Positions 43,526 through 55,284 of a stretch of DNA of 64,000 bases are shown here, in pieces; the stretch's first letter is position 1; each line of letters starts with the position of its first letter. Under the pieces are notes generated by a model, which worked only from the letters and a program-made list of their open reading frames with translations, was not told the origin of the DNA and searched no databases. The stretch is taken from positions 1 through 64,000 of the forward strand of contig SKCR01038875.1 in assembly GCA_019454045.1 (NCBI GenBank). The letters are read 5' to 3'. The stretch is from Zanthoxylum bungeanum (Eukaryota; Streptophyta; Magnoliopsida; Sapindales; Rutaceae). A program made the position numbers and the translations under genes.

Positions 43526-45640
43526 TGTTGGGATATATGCCCTAGAGCTTCATGTAATGGAAATTGTATTATATGTTATGAAATAAAATGATGCATTATT
43601 CATTTATCAAAGTGTTTGTTTAATATCACATATTGTATATTATCATGTTTACCCTAGATTACTCGTGTGCCTTTAAACTTAGTGTATGAGTGTCATACAC
43701 AAGAGGATTTATGTCTAAAGTTAATAATCTAAAATAGTCCATAGAGAGCAAACAAAACAAATACTTTGTTTGTGGTTTATCTATAGATGGGGTCTATTCT
43801 ATAACTGTATGGCAACCTTGAAGGCACATTATATGATGTGATCATATAGGACTGCACCTAGATAGAAATGAGTTTCTTATAATATCCATTAAATAAAGAA
43901 ATTCATTTTGATCTACCAGATGGTCATATATGGATTGATCTCAATCCTGAGTGTACCATGAACTCCAACATGGCAGGATATGTCCTTTGATTTACAAAGA
44001 TGAGGTTGGTGTAGCAATCCCGACCAATAACTACGTACATTGGGGATATAATTTGGTTTGTAGCTGAGGACGTTTTACATTGACAAGAAGTTCACTCCTT
44101 CTTACGAGAATTAGAGGAGTATGTTCTTTAAGGGTTGATTCCGTACTTGAACGGTTAGAGCGCTCGAGTCTTTCTATTGCGAATAGAAAGATTAAAATTC
44201 ATAATTGTTATGATTAAATCGTTCATTAGAGAATCAATGGTACTTAAGGTAAAAATAATTAGAGAGGTATAACAGACATTATGACCCGGCTCTAATAACG
44301 AGATGTTCGTGAAGGGTTAATCCGTATGTAATGACTATATCGATGGACACCGACGTGATTCGGCTTAATATCTATATGCGGCAACGATAGTGCAACTTCG
44401 AGTTTTTAGTGGAATAACCACGTGTTAATAATTCGGAATATTTAATTAAGAGCTTAATTAATATTCCGAGATTATTGGAGCTCGGAACCGTAGGTCCATT
44501 TAGTCCCCATGCTAGCTCGATACACTATAGCAGATTAAATATAATTGGATAGTCCAATTATATACTTACATATGAAAATATTATTAATATGATTAATAAT
44601 ATTATTTTGTCACACTTGAAACTATATATTAAAATTTAATATATGGTTTTAATAATTATATGATAATTATCAAAATACATGAAAGTAAATTATATGTGAT
44701 ATAATTTAATAAGTTCAAATTTGGAATTTCCAAATTTTGGGTTTTGGAAAATGTTGGTTTTATTTTGGATGTTACACCTTTTTGAAAAGTAATAACACAT
44801 TAATTTTGTAACATTTTCTCATTATGACAATTAAATATTGTTGCTACAAAATTCTGAAAATAATAACACCATGGCCGAATTTTTGAAAGGTGAAAATGAA
44901 GGGTTTTTGTTTTATTTTGTAAACTAGAAACCCTAGGTATAAAAAGAAAATAAGATTTTCTTTTTGCCTAAGCCTCTCATTATAACCCTAACCACCTTTT
45001 CTTCTTCCAAAACTCTCTCAAGTGTTGAAAGAAACAAAAACAAAAACAAGAATAAAATAAAAGAAATAACTTGTGTGACTTAGAATCTCTATAGAGTTTA
45101 GGGATTCATATTGTGAGTGTAGCCCACCCTACGTTCTTTTGGTAACAAGATATAGCTCGGAATAGTTTTTGGTGTGGAACAAAAATCCATCATCTTCATT
45201 CTTCCTTAACCCACTGCAGTAATCATTGTTTTTGCTCACTGTCGCATGTTGTATTGATGAAACGGAGCTCAGTTTGTTTTGCGTTTGATCCAGAATTTTT
45301 AGGGAACTTTAAGGGGTATTTTTGGGCTGTGTTGGGACTATTTTGGGATGAAAAATCAGCCTGAAATATAACAGAAACTGATTCATACAATGGTTGAACT
45401 GGGCATCGACTTTGGTACATTTCAGGTCTAAAGCAGTCCAGTTTTTGGGTTGCTATTCAGGGGCTGAAATTTTGTATAAAACAGAAGCAAAAATTAAGCC
45501 TTGGGGTTGGTAACATTCAGACATTCAAAAAGAAGGGCATAAAAATTTTCAAGTCCGCTCTGAGTGTCTAACGTGTTTTCACTGTGCTAGGAAAATGGTT
45601 TCTAGATCAGAGAATTCCCAGTAAAGGATAGTTCGAGCAA
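43526..45640 (+). repeat. Copia-type LTR (solo or truncated), right end unresolved
   Basis: Starts TGTTGGGATATATGCCCTAG, a familiar start of plant copia LTRs. It has TATA-like sequence (GGTATAAAAAG around 44938), a CTCTCA-rich leader and about 700 bp of further non-coding sequence. No CA end with target duplication could be placed and no primer site follows. The right end lies somewhere near 45600-45690, where the copia-C gag begins. Confidence 0.6.
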
Positions 45641-45894
45641 TGGTTCGGGGCCGAACTAGAAGAGATTCTAGATGTTACATGAGCACTAAATTTATCATCA
45701 CGTTGAGTCTTCCAAAGCTCATGCTCTACTATTTGCTCAACTCTGGGCTTAGGCCCGAGAGGTTTCTCTATGACATAGAGTAACTTCTCGGATCCAATAA
45801 CTATCAGAAGATTCATCTCCCAATCTAGAAAATTGTAGCCGTTAAAGACATTGTCACCCATGATGATGTCTCTAACGCTAATCTTTCCAGCCAT
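45641..45894 (-). pseudogene. Copia-C gag, N-terminal fragment
   Basis: Minus-strand ATG at 45894 starts MAGKISVRDIIMGDNVFNGY, followed by NFLDWEMNLLIV, EKPLGPKPRVEQIVEHELWK. It aligns with the start of copia-B gag and confirms that start. Similarity fades after about residue 68, where the copia LTR to the left has probably inserted or recombined. The rest of gag-pol is absent. Confidence 0.85.
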
Positions 45895-48065
45895 CTCGAT
45901 TGCAATAGTCTAACTATCCAATCAATGATATCGGGTACACTCAAAATGTAATGGTTACTATAGTCCAACTATATAACCAACTACAAGTGGAGTAGTGTCT
46001 TGTACAGTCTAACTGTTCAAAGAAAGCAATAAAATAATTTTAGTCCAACTAATATATATATAACGACGATAAATAAAATAAAAGAGCGCGTATTAGCAAG
46101 TATTAAATGAAATTGCAAAATTAATACTGGCCTCCCACTATTTTTCGGCGAGCCTCTAACCCTCTATGGAGTACTCGGGAAATCTAGTTTCCTAGTGGGC
46201 TAGGATCCCGTTAAATAACACACAACCTTGACTTTGGCCAACAAGCTGTATGAAACTTAACTAGGTAGATCTTTAAGGTCAATTGGATCACATCCAATTC
46301 CTAGATCCGATTGGTGGACCTCCAAGTCCAAAACATATATCCAATATTTCCTAATCTTTTCCTCTGAATCAACTAAGCATTGGCTTTGGCTCAACAAGCT
46401 TAATGATTCCAGTTAAGTGTGACCCATTGACAGTGGGAAAGCTTCGTAATCCATGTCGATGTACATAAGTGACCTTGACTTTGGCCAACAAGTCACAACT
46501 GCCCAAGACATGCGATATGTAAAAAAGCTTTCTTGGTTCAAACACATCCGCGATGGACAATGATATTGACTTTGGCCAACAAATCAAAGTCAGTCTTGGA
46601 TCTTGAGAGAGAACCACTCAATGGAAGGAAAACTCTTAATATTAAAGTGAGGGTTTTTTGCGTAAATTGGAAACCAATTTATTATCTTTGATTAGGTCTC
46701 ATCATACACCCTTAAATATGCATTCTAAAAGCATAATAATGGGTGATAAATTTAACAATGATATGAGGATGGATATATAATACAATTTGTTCCTAGAACA
46801 AATCACACTCTCTTTCCTCTCTCTCGCTAGCACTTTACATTCTTCTACCCAATTACATAATACATAAGAAACCTCATTTACATTGAGGGTAATTGGTGAG
46901 AAGATAAATACAATGAGATAAGGAGGTGAAAGGCTGGACAAGCAGGTCTAATTTCAAATAAATTCCAAATTTACAACAATTTCCAAAATTACCCCCACCC
47001 AAATAATATCCATCTGATATACATTATTCATAGAAATATATCCAAGTATTCACACAAAACATGTTGTCAATCAATCTAATCTAATTAATTAGTCTTTGAT
47101 TAATGACCATCCAATGTTCATATAACGATTTGATTTGCGCAAGTCCAACTCGTTTAAGAATAAATATTGAATTATATCGAACTACATTTTTAAATCCAAT
47201 TTAAATTGTATCTAATACTAATTCATGTTTAATTTCAAATTAAACAAATACACTTTTAATATTGCCTTTTAGACTTGGATTCCAAATCCAATCCAGTCGG
47301 GGCTCAAAGGCCCAATTAGCATCCAATGTCAATTCAATAAAAGTCCAATGAGCTTTCAATTAATTCATTAGGCACGGGCTTGGACATTATGGATCCAACC
47401 AAAATGCTAAGGCCCAATTATGAATCACCATATGCCAAAAATCAATTTAGGCCCAATTAAATTATTAAAGGCCCAAAAGTCATATTTAGACTTTATGGAA
47501 ATGGTTTTAGGCCCAATTGTAAAAAACCATACTTGGCCCAACCAAGCCCATTAGCCTAATTACAACAAATTAAATTAACATAATATTCCAAAATCACATT
47601 AATTCAATTTAAAGTATAATTAACACAATTAATCAATTAATCTAATGTTTCCAAAACATTAATTAATCCAATTAATCATGCTCAATTATCCAATTCATGT
47701 CCAACACAAATTGAAGCAATATCAACTCATTCATCATGCTTCAAACTCATGGCAATGGGCATAAATAATATCCAATTTTGATTTTAATCCAATTAAATCA
47801 AATCAATATTCATTTCATGCTTACAACACATCCAATTGTCTAATTTTTCAAAAAATCACCATGAGCATACTAGGGTCACATTCAGCCATGCATAAGGAAT
47901 GGGGATTTTTTATCCAATCAATTTTTCTCAAATCCAATGATGCACAAATCCAATTCATCATCATATAAACACAACCACACAATCAATTTAGGTAAATCAA
48001 GCTCCAAGAAAAAAAATCCCAAATTAAAGTCCATAAACCCTAGATTTTGAAATCATGTTTAGGTG
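45895..48065 (-). other. Copia-C leader (2.2 kb, non-coding)
   Basis: Aligns with 29148-31326. CTTGACTTTGGCCAACAA-type repeats occur at 46227, 46378, 46474 and 46564. No shared coding frame. Confidence 0.8.
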
Positions 48066-48077
48066 GCTCTGATACCA
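48066..48077 (-). other. Copia-C primer binding site (initiator Met tRNA)
   Basis: TGGTATCAGAGC on the minus strand, one base from the LTR. Confidence 0.92.
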
Positions 48078-48078
48078 T

Positions 48079-49901
48079 TATGAGTGTCTCCAAGACATGC
48101 ACAAGAATCCTAAACATGATTCTAGTGTGAATAATCAAGAAAGTTTGCGGAATAACTTACATTGATCGGATTATATATTTCCAAAAATCTCATTGAATGT
48201 AGAAGCTCCAAGCTTTGTTGAGTGTTCCTAACTCAAGGGTGAGTTTCCCTATCACCTTTCTTTGACTCTCAAAGTGCTAGCAATGGTGAATTTTTGCAAC
48301 AAAATTCAAGGAGAAGAGGTAGCATGTTTCAGCCAAAAGATAGGGAGAGGATGAGTGGATAGTTCCAAAAATAATTCATTAGCCTCATTGACTTTTTGTG
48401 TTCTATGTTTAAGTAATCCTATCACTATTGCCAACTACCACCATCACAATTTGACAAGTGATGTGAGTTGTGGGTCCCACCCAATTTTTAATTCAAAATT
48501 CAAATTGGCTTACACTACACACTTTGGGCCCAGTTCGTTTAATCAAACTAAACGAATTTTCCGTCACTAAATAATTAAATCCAATTTAATTAAATAATAA
48601 TGCCTCGCAAAATTATTACAAAAGTCGCTTATGAATTAATTCCAAATTAAGTCGCTCGCTTGAATGAAAATCCAATTTTAATTCCGTATTGAAATCCAAT
48701 TTCAATTAATATATCTAATATATTATTTTAGCTCAATTAAATAAATTAAATATTAAAATCCAATTTAACTATTAAATTTAATTTTCCGATTAATTCTTAT
48801 CGTGATTAATCCCGGATTAATTCTTTCTCTCTCATAATTAATCCCAGATTAATTCTGTTCGAGTCAAATGTCATTGGTGAATCTTTAGGAAGCGACCCAA
48901 GAGATTCCTAGATATATTGACAGTAAATACGATTGTCGGATTATCCAACACGTGCGTACCCCGTACCACGCTCTCACCATTTACAAGACATGGTTGGCCC
49001 TAGCAAAACATCGTGCCTACCCAATTCTCCAGAAATATATTCAACATGGAATATATAAAATCTGTATTAGGCGTAGTATACAATGTATTGCGTATTACGT
49101 TCCAGTATCGGATGTCACATGCTAGGCCTAGTGCTGGAATTGTGTCTGCCCCACACGAAGTATATATCGGATCACTACCAACTAGTCTCTGTAATCGGAT
49201 AATCATGAACTAGTCATACTATCCCGATAGCTGTAGCATTTCAGAGTATTAGTTATGTATCCCTACGTGATCATCATCTCCATATGACTGAAGTGATACT
49301 TCCATCTTGACATCACACCCAATACACTACGATTCTCAGTATACCTAGAAGAGACGTACACAGAACCTGGTAAAGCTCCGGATGACTAAAACCAAAGTTT
49401 ACTGATTGTTGCAAGTATTAGCGATGCAAGTCTCAGGTTAAGACCACATACACCTACCCTGATTCGGATTCCCAAAGACACATAGTCATACTACCAATGG
49501 GACTCCAAGGGGTCTATCAAGAGTGAAGCTGTTCCCAGTCTAACGGCCAACAGAACCTCCTATCACACTTCCATAAATATCCAATACTTAAATATATGAG
49601 AACTATGCCGTTAAGCTTCCATAACGTGAACAAGTGTAATACTAGCCTATTCCGCATTATCGATTTCCAGTCTCGATAATACTATGACTAGGGATATTTA
49701 ATGATTAAACATTTCGAGGATTAATACTGTCTCATATCTTATTAATCCGGTATTAATCACATGGACTTTTATCATTTATATATCCAAGAAATCCAATTAC
49801 AAAATGATAAAAGAGCAATTTCCTTTGTCACATAGTTAATTTGTACAAAGAACACCATGTCTTTTACAAATAGTGATGCTATGGGTCATAATTGTCCAAT
49901 A
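48079..49901 (-). repeat. Copia-C 5' LTR (~1.82 kb)
   Basis: Aligns with the copia-B LTR. Termini are decayed: TATGAG at the left and CCAATA at the right in place of TGTTGG and CCAACA. Confidence 0.85.
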
Positions 49902-50379
49902 ATATTTTGGATAAATGAATAGTCCTCCTTACTAAGTCTCATTTTTTTATTAAGCTTCTTTCTTCGAGTTTTCACACATACGAATATCCATTTAGGATGT
50001 TACATCAGGGTAGTTTTCTCTAATGATTCTTTTTGATTTGCTGAGGAGTTTTGGGGCAAGGTATCTATACTAAGCTTGATTATATACACCTTTATGCTAA
50101 AGCTATGTTATTTATTACTATGTTGACACTGGTTATACTGTTCTAGTTTACTATTCTGCATCTTTGATTTCCTTACTAGTATAAGTATAGTTACTATCTT
50201 CTATGCTAGCTACTCTTTCATTGCCTATTTGTACTATAGAATACTCGACCTTCAAGCATCCATCGGATCTTATCCTGTGAAAAGTTTTCATGATCTCAAC
50301 AATTTTGACATTCTTAATTTCCTTGACCGTTTCTAAATTGTACTTAGTTTCTTCTTGAGTTATCCTCTACATTATCCTC
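49902..50379. other. T-rich flank of the Ogre-D insertion site, left half
   Basis: No gene seen. A possible old gypsy LTR end (GGATGTTACA) lies near 49996-50005. Continuous with 59240 onward before Ogre-D inserted. Confidence 0.5.
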
Positions 50380-50384
50380 AACGG
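50380..50384. other. Target site duplication AACGG of Ogre-D, left copy
   Basis: AACGG precedes TGTAGG and is repeated at 59235-59239 after the 3' LTR. Confidence 0.95.
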
Positions 50385-51462
50385 TGTAGGCACTGCATTT
50401 TTACACATAAGTCCCTATGATGAGTCTCATTTTGGAGACACTACCTTTTAAGTCACGGAGGTCACGGGAAACGGACATCGGAAGGGGAAATTCAGAATAA
50501 ACAAGATTCACTGTTTTCGTTGGTGCTACGTTCGTGTATACGTTCGAACGTCAAACAGATTGCGGGCGTTCGTGCTGCGTTCGATGATGCGTTCGAACGG
50601 TGTCGGTAATTCTGGTTTTGCTGCTAGCCTCACATCCAGCCCATTTAGCCCCCCAAAGCCCATAAAACACATCCCAATTTAAATAAATAAATATTAATTA
50701 AAACATTAACTAAATAAGATAATAATTAAATTAATTAAATAATTAAATAAAACATATACCAAACATAAAATAAACAATTACCAACTTAAACTAAAATCAT
50801 GCCTAAATTAAACAAATCACATACTAAATCAAAATATAATCATGCCTAATTAAAATCAATCAACCAATTATATTCCCAATCTAATAAGATTATTCCCAAA
50901 ACTTAAAATATTTTATTCCTAATCCAAGCCAATCAAATATTCAACCTTCCCTATCTAGCCAAGATTTGTCCCCCCTCAATCTTTGACTTCCCTTAACCAA
51001 ACCAAATCAAATCTCTCTTCAATTAGCCAAATCCCTTTCCTTGTCAAGCCCAACCCTTTTGCCTATAAAAAGAACCTTTCACCAACCTTCTCAACCCTAG
51101 TCCCTAGCTCATACACAACACACATAAAAATTACAGGAAGAACACACCCAAGAAAAAAATGAAGCAAAAGATAAAGAGGAGACGGCAGCGAAACCACAAG
51201 GAAACAGTAGCAAAACGGATTCAAAACAGTAAAGACAACGAACGAGAACAGTGAACCAGTGAACCGGGAGAGTTGCGGAGCATCCACCCTTCCGACGATC
51301 GTGTACCGTACATCCGAGAGGTGATTTAAAAGGTTAGACCTGAGGGTACATTTTCATTAGCTTATATTCGTTTTTTTATTATTATTATTGAATTCTATTC
51401 GCATGAGAGTCGTTTATGGATGCATGTTGTGGCTTGAATGAAATGGAAGAGTGTCGTCTCTT

Positions 51463-51558
51463 GTGGTATATAGGATGGAAACCCAGACGTAAATTCCGTA
51501 GCCGAATCCGAATGGACGGAAGTGCGGTCTGTACATGGGACACAACTCCACGTACCAC
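51463..51558 (+). other. Hairpin module, copy D-5'
   Basis: Starts GTGGTA and ends TACCAC. The inner CAGAC and GTCTG also pair, and TGGA pairs with TCCA between them and the closing stem, giving a long imperfect hairpin. About 400 bp downstream of the TATA-like box. Confidence 0.8.
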
Positions 51559-51645
51559 CTGAGTAAACGGCACCTTCTCTTGTGTGGAGTTGCTTTGGTT
51601 TATTTATTTCTTGTCATTTAAATCCTGTATGTTGCTTATTCCCGT

Positions 51646-52120
51646 ATGATATGATCGAGTGCATGGGCTTAGCAAGTGCGATGAAAGGTTCCCTAATTGG
51701 AGGGGTTAAAATCCTTCACCACGACGTTTTGCCGCACCGATCGATGTGTGTTTGGTTGAATGCGAGATACGTTCAATCGAGCATACCTAGTTTAATATGA
51801 TTGTCTTTATTTTCGTATGCATGATTCAACCGAGCGCATGGGTTTAGTAAGTGTGATGTGAGATCCCCTATGGGGAGGGGTTAAAGCTCTTTACCACGAT
51901 GTTTTGCCGCGCCGGTTGATGTATGTTCGGTTGGATGCAAGACACGTTCAATCGGACATACTTAGAATAGTATGATTGTCTTTATGTTTGTATGCATGAT
52001 GTGATGTGACGCGCATGGGCTTAGTATGTTGGTCTAAAGGTCCTCTCTTTGAGAGATCAAGAGCCCTCAAAAGGCCATCTTTACGGTAGTACTTCGCCGC
52101 GCCCCTTTATCTTGCTGTTT
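51646..52120 (+). repeat. Three ~176-bp subrepeats in the Ogre-D 5' LTR
   Basis: Units near 51646, 51822 and 51998, homologous to the Ogre-B array. The fold-back is CCCT/AGGG in unit 1, CCCCT/AGGGG in unit 2 and CTCTC/GAGAG (52036-52048) in unit 3. Repeated at 57870-58345. Confidence 0.85.
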
Positions 52121-52144
52121 ATGTATTGCGTCCCATTTCATGCA

Positions 52145-52435
52145 TCAGGTCTGTTCCCATTCGAACGCGTTTACGAACGCAACTCGAACGCGCATGCATT
52201 TTTGCCTTATCATGCATTAGGTCTCACTTACGTTCGAACGCGTTAACAAACGCCATACGAACGCGAGCATTCTGTTTCATTTCCGTTCGAACGCGTTTAC
52301 GAACGCTACTCGAACGTGAGCATTCTGTTTCATTTCCGTTCGAACGCGTTTACGAATGCGACACGAACGTGAGCATTCTGTTTCATTTCCGTTCGAACGC
52401 GTTTACGAATGCGACACGAACGTGAACACACTGAA
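52145..52435 (+). repeat. GTTCGAACG array in the Ogre-D 5' LTR
   Basis: Five variants of CGTTCGAACGCGTTTACGAA at about 60-bp spacing, separated by GAGCATTCTGTTTCATTTCC. The 3' LTR copy is at 58370-58655. Shorter units than in Ogre-B but the same palindromic core. Confidence 0.9.
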
Positions 52436-52887
52436 CTGAGTCTGTCTTATCATATTCATGCATAATTGCCTCTTGGTTGATCTTTCTTGTGTTATATAGC
52501 CAACCATATTATTTGTATCCCTGCATTTATCCATTCTATGTGTTCTCGGGATTGTATTCAAGCATGATTAGGCTGTTAGCAGGTTATTTGGTTAATAGGT
52601 TCATGAGATAGTACTCAAGCATGATTAGGTTGTTCTTAGTTTTCCATATCATAGGATTGAAATATGTTCATGAGATTGCCATGTGATGTTGCATGTTGTG
52701 ATGAACTTGTTGATGTATGTACATGAATCTAGAAGCATGATATTTTTGGAAATAAATGTTACTTAAGCTTAATTAAATTATTACATAAATCCTTTCATTA
52801 CAAGTGACATGAGTAAGGGACCATTCCGAACCCAATGGTTTGAGGTCTTCCCTTGCGAGGGGTGAGTGCGGCCTTAAATCTTATTTT

Positions 52888-53010
52888 CCCGGTTCACACC
52901 GGGTGGCGACTCCATTATTCTCCGGTTTAGTCCTCTGTTGGCTACTCCGTACTCCCAACTAGGCCGCGAGCCTAGGAACAGCATGCGTCGCCCAGGTCCT
53001 GTTGTCCACA
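52888..53010 (+). other. Structured LTR-end region, Ogre-D 5'
   Basis: The first hairpin (52888-52903) is perfect and followed by TGGCGACTCCA (52904-52914). The second hairpin (52959-52975) pairs CTAGGC with GCCTAG around CGCGA. The 11-mer starts 110 nt before the primer site at 53014. Confidence 0.75.
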
Positions 53011-53013
53011 GTC

Positions 53014-53032
53014 TGGCGACTCCACTGGGGAT
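53014..53032 (+). other. Ogre-D primer binding site (tRNA-Arg type)
   Basis: TGGCGACTCCACTGGGGAT, three bases after the LTR, identical to Ogre-B. Confidence 0.92.
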
Positions 53033-53920
53033 AGAGAATTGGCCCCGAAATATTGTCTTGTAATGTTTGGATTTATGTTTTAATTGGCCATGTCTATAGT
53101 GGATAAAATGAGGGTTTAATCAATGGCACTTTGAGGCTAGGTAATGGTTTGATGTCTTCCTTCACTCACTACCTTTCTAGAAGGAAAAGTTGTGAAGACA
53201 CCTATATGGCCATCTACTCGTAGCCTTTGTGATGGACTAATTTGGAGGACTCGTTGTTTATTCCTGACACCAAGCGATAAGAGCCTAAGAGGCTTGGGTA
53301 TTTAAGTGAGCCTCGCTCCACCTTCCCTCTGGGGAATCTACAACGGGAAATCCATTTGACAGTCCGTCACACACCATAGCTCATTGGCACGTACCTTAGT
53401 GTATAAAAAATGGTGCGCTCACTTGGTTGCTCGAACCCTTGAGTGGGGAGACCTAGTTGTGGGCCATCCTTCGCCGGTGAGAGCCTTTGTCTATACTCTT
53501 ACTAACCCACCCATGGACCGGGTTGGCTAAAGTAGCAATTATTTCCTTGAGTATGTGCTTGTGGACCATCCTCATTTGGATGCAGTTGGACTATTGTCAG
53601 AAATGCGGGCTTGTTGGGCTGTTTAAACTGGGGCAAGTTCGTACCTTATGACTATTAGGCCCAAAGCTTCTGAAATGTTGATGGGCCATACTGTAGAAAT
53701 TATTACGTTTGCATTATCTTCATTATATGTTTGTGTTTAGGAACATTATCATTTGGATTTAGTTGGGCTCTTTGCCATAAGATGTGAACTTGTTGGGCCA
53801 TTTAAACTGGGACGAGTTCACTCCTATGACAGTTAGCCCAAAAGCTTCTAAAATGATAATGGGCCGATTTGTTTAAAAATTTTAATTGATTTAGTCTGTT
53901 CTATATGTTACACGCATCTC
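53033..53920 (+). other. Ogre-D untranslated leader
   Basis: Strongly similar to the Ogre-B leader, but with two rather than three GGGCCATTTAAACTGGG blocks (53560-53700 and 53745-53865). Confidence 0.8.
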
Positions 53921-54730
53921 ATGCTCCTCATGCATACATGCATCATGCTAACCTTTGTTTTCCAAAAAGCCATCATAGTTTCCCGTTGGGTTAGGGAAGA
54001 GATACGACTCACTAAAAGAACTGCAACAAGCATGAGTGAATCCGCCGATGAGGGATCCCGCCTAGATCAATTGGAGATCAAAGTAGCTGAGATTGTTGAG
54101 CAATTGCAAGTTTTGACCAATGTTGTGGCCAGTTTGACTGTACCCCGTGTAGCCAATAATAGAAAGTTGTGCAACCAGAATGGAAAAATCATTGGGAAAC
54201 CTTCAAGGACCAAGCCCACTCCCTCTGGGGTTACCCCCATCAGAAATAGACAATTCTCCGATCTGGGTAAACCTTTGTCGGAAGTATTTGAAGAACTGAA
54301 AAGGCAAGGACTCTTATATCCCTTAGAGCCTAAACCACTTCCAAACCCCGTGCCATGTTACCTTAACCTGAACCTTTACTGTTACTTCCATCAGCAAAAG
54401 GGTCATGAAACTAACAATTGCACCCGCCTTAGGCACGAAATCCAGGACCTCATAGACTCACACAAAATACCTGACCCTGAAAAAGAACAACCCGACACAC
54501 ATAGAAAACCTCCACCCACACATATGATCAACACTGGCCTACCAGACAACCTTGCCTTCCAAACCCACAACCATCAAACTTCTCGCATGGAGATACAGGA
54601 CAACAGTGACAAAAATGAAATAAAGCAGATGGGGGATTTCTGGGAAAAAACTTCTCGGACAGTGACGGGGAGGAGGTGGCAAAAAGGAGAAGTAAATGGG
54701 AAAAAGAACTACTGCAGTTGGAGAATCTGA
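53921..54730 (+). CDS. Ogre-D mini-gag (intact, capsid part deleted)
   Basis: An uninterrupted frame of 269 codons, notable since the homologous frames in Ogre-B are broken. The N-terminal part matches Ogre-B gag (MSESADEGSRLDQLE, then a coiled-coil-like EQLQVLTNVVASL). It passes directly into the segment before the nucleocapsid (RQFSDLGKPLSEVFEELKRQ) and the knuckle YCYFHQQKGHETNNC, followed by RLRHEIQDLIDSHKIPDPE. The whole capsid region is missing. The start is uncertain; an internal ATG at MSES (54031) is also plausible. The tail after 54620 leaves the frame seen in Ogre-B. It could keep RNA-binding activity, but that is inference. Confidence 0.75.
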   Translation: MLLMHTCIMLTFVFQKAIIVSRWVREEIRLTKRTATSMSESADEGSRLDQLEIKVAEIVEQLQVLTNVVASLTVPRVANNRKLCNQNGKIIGKPSRTKPTPSGVTPIRNRQFSDLGKPLSEVFEELKRQGLLYPLEPKPLPNPVPCYLNLNLYCYFHQQKGHETNNCTRLRHEIQDLIDSHKIPDPEKEQPDTHRKPPPTHMINTGLPDNLAFQTHNHQTSRMEIQDNSDKNEIKQMGDFWEKTSRTVTGRRWQKGEVNGKKNYCSWRI

Positions 54731-55088
54731 TGTTCGAAGAAAGCAAAAAGACGGGTGAAGACGAAGATGCAAATTATGGAGGTGTTTGTTTCCCGGATCT
54801 TATTCAATTATGATCCTGCATTTTTAAAGACATTGATTTTGTCTCTTTGTTCAAACCTTTTCTTAATGACAATAAGACGTTCACTTCGCTGAATCTCTTC
54901 TGTAATATGAGTACATTTGAGAAAAGCATTCAACCTTTGTACTATGAACACGGGGAATCCTCAGAATAAGAAAACAAAAAAGATGAGATAGCCATTCAGA
55001 AATTGGGAAGGGGGCAGTGAGACTGTTAGAAAGGAATGATTTCACCGAGCCGATCAATATGGAAAGAATGAAGTAGTACTCTGCCTGA
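54731..55088 (+). pseudogene. Ogre-D pol remnants
   Basis: 54731-54960 resembles the protease-RT linker of Ogre-B (20190-20420). At about 54988-55010 a sequence matching Ogre-B 22500-22518 joins one matching 23590, removing RT thumb to integrase. The last codons of integrase (ending at a TGA near 55086) remain, with a TAG inside. So at least two deletions are fixed here. Confidence 0.75.
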
Positions 55089-55235
55089 GGGAGAGAAAAC
55101 CGAACAGTCACCAAGAGAATTGGCAGAAGACCTAACCTAACGGGATAAGAAACTTATGCATGCATGCATACACGTAACATACTTTGCATTCTTTTGTGTT
55201 TGTTTTGTTTTGTATTCACAGGTTTTGAAGCAGAA
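55089..55235 (+). promoter_or_regulatory. Ogre-D post-pol segment with acceptor-like site
   Basis: GACCTAACC, then a T-rich tract and TTCACAG|GTT with AG at 55220-55221. Same arrangement as in Ogre-A and Ogre-B. Confidence 0.6.
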
Positions 55236-55284
55236 ATAGAGAAATCGGCAAAGACAAGCCAATCAGAAACAGCGACAGCACTGT

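Larger units (their letters stand above)
50385..53010 (+). repeat. Ogre-D 5' LTR (2626 bp)
   Basis: Starts TGTAGGCACTGC, ends TGTCCACA. TATA-like CTATAAAAAG at 51063-51072. Contains one hairpin module, three ~176-bp subrepeats (51646-52120), a GTTCGAACG array (52145-52435) and the structured LTR end. Confidence 0.96.
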
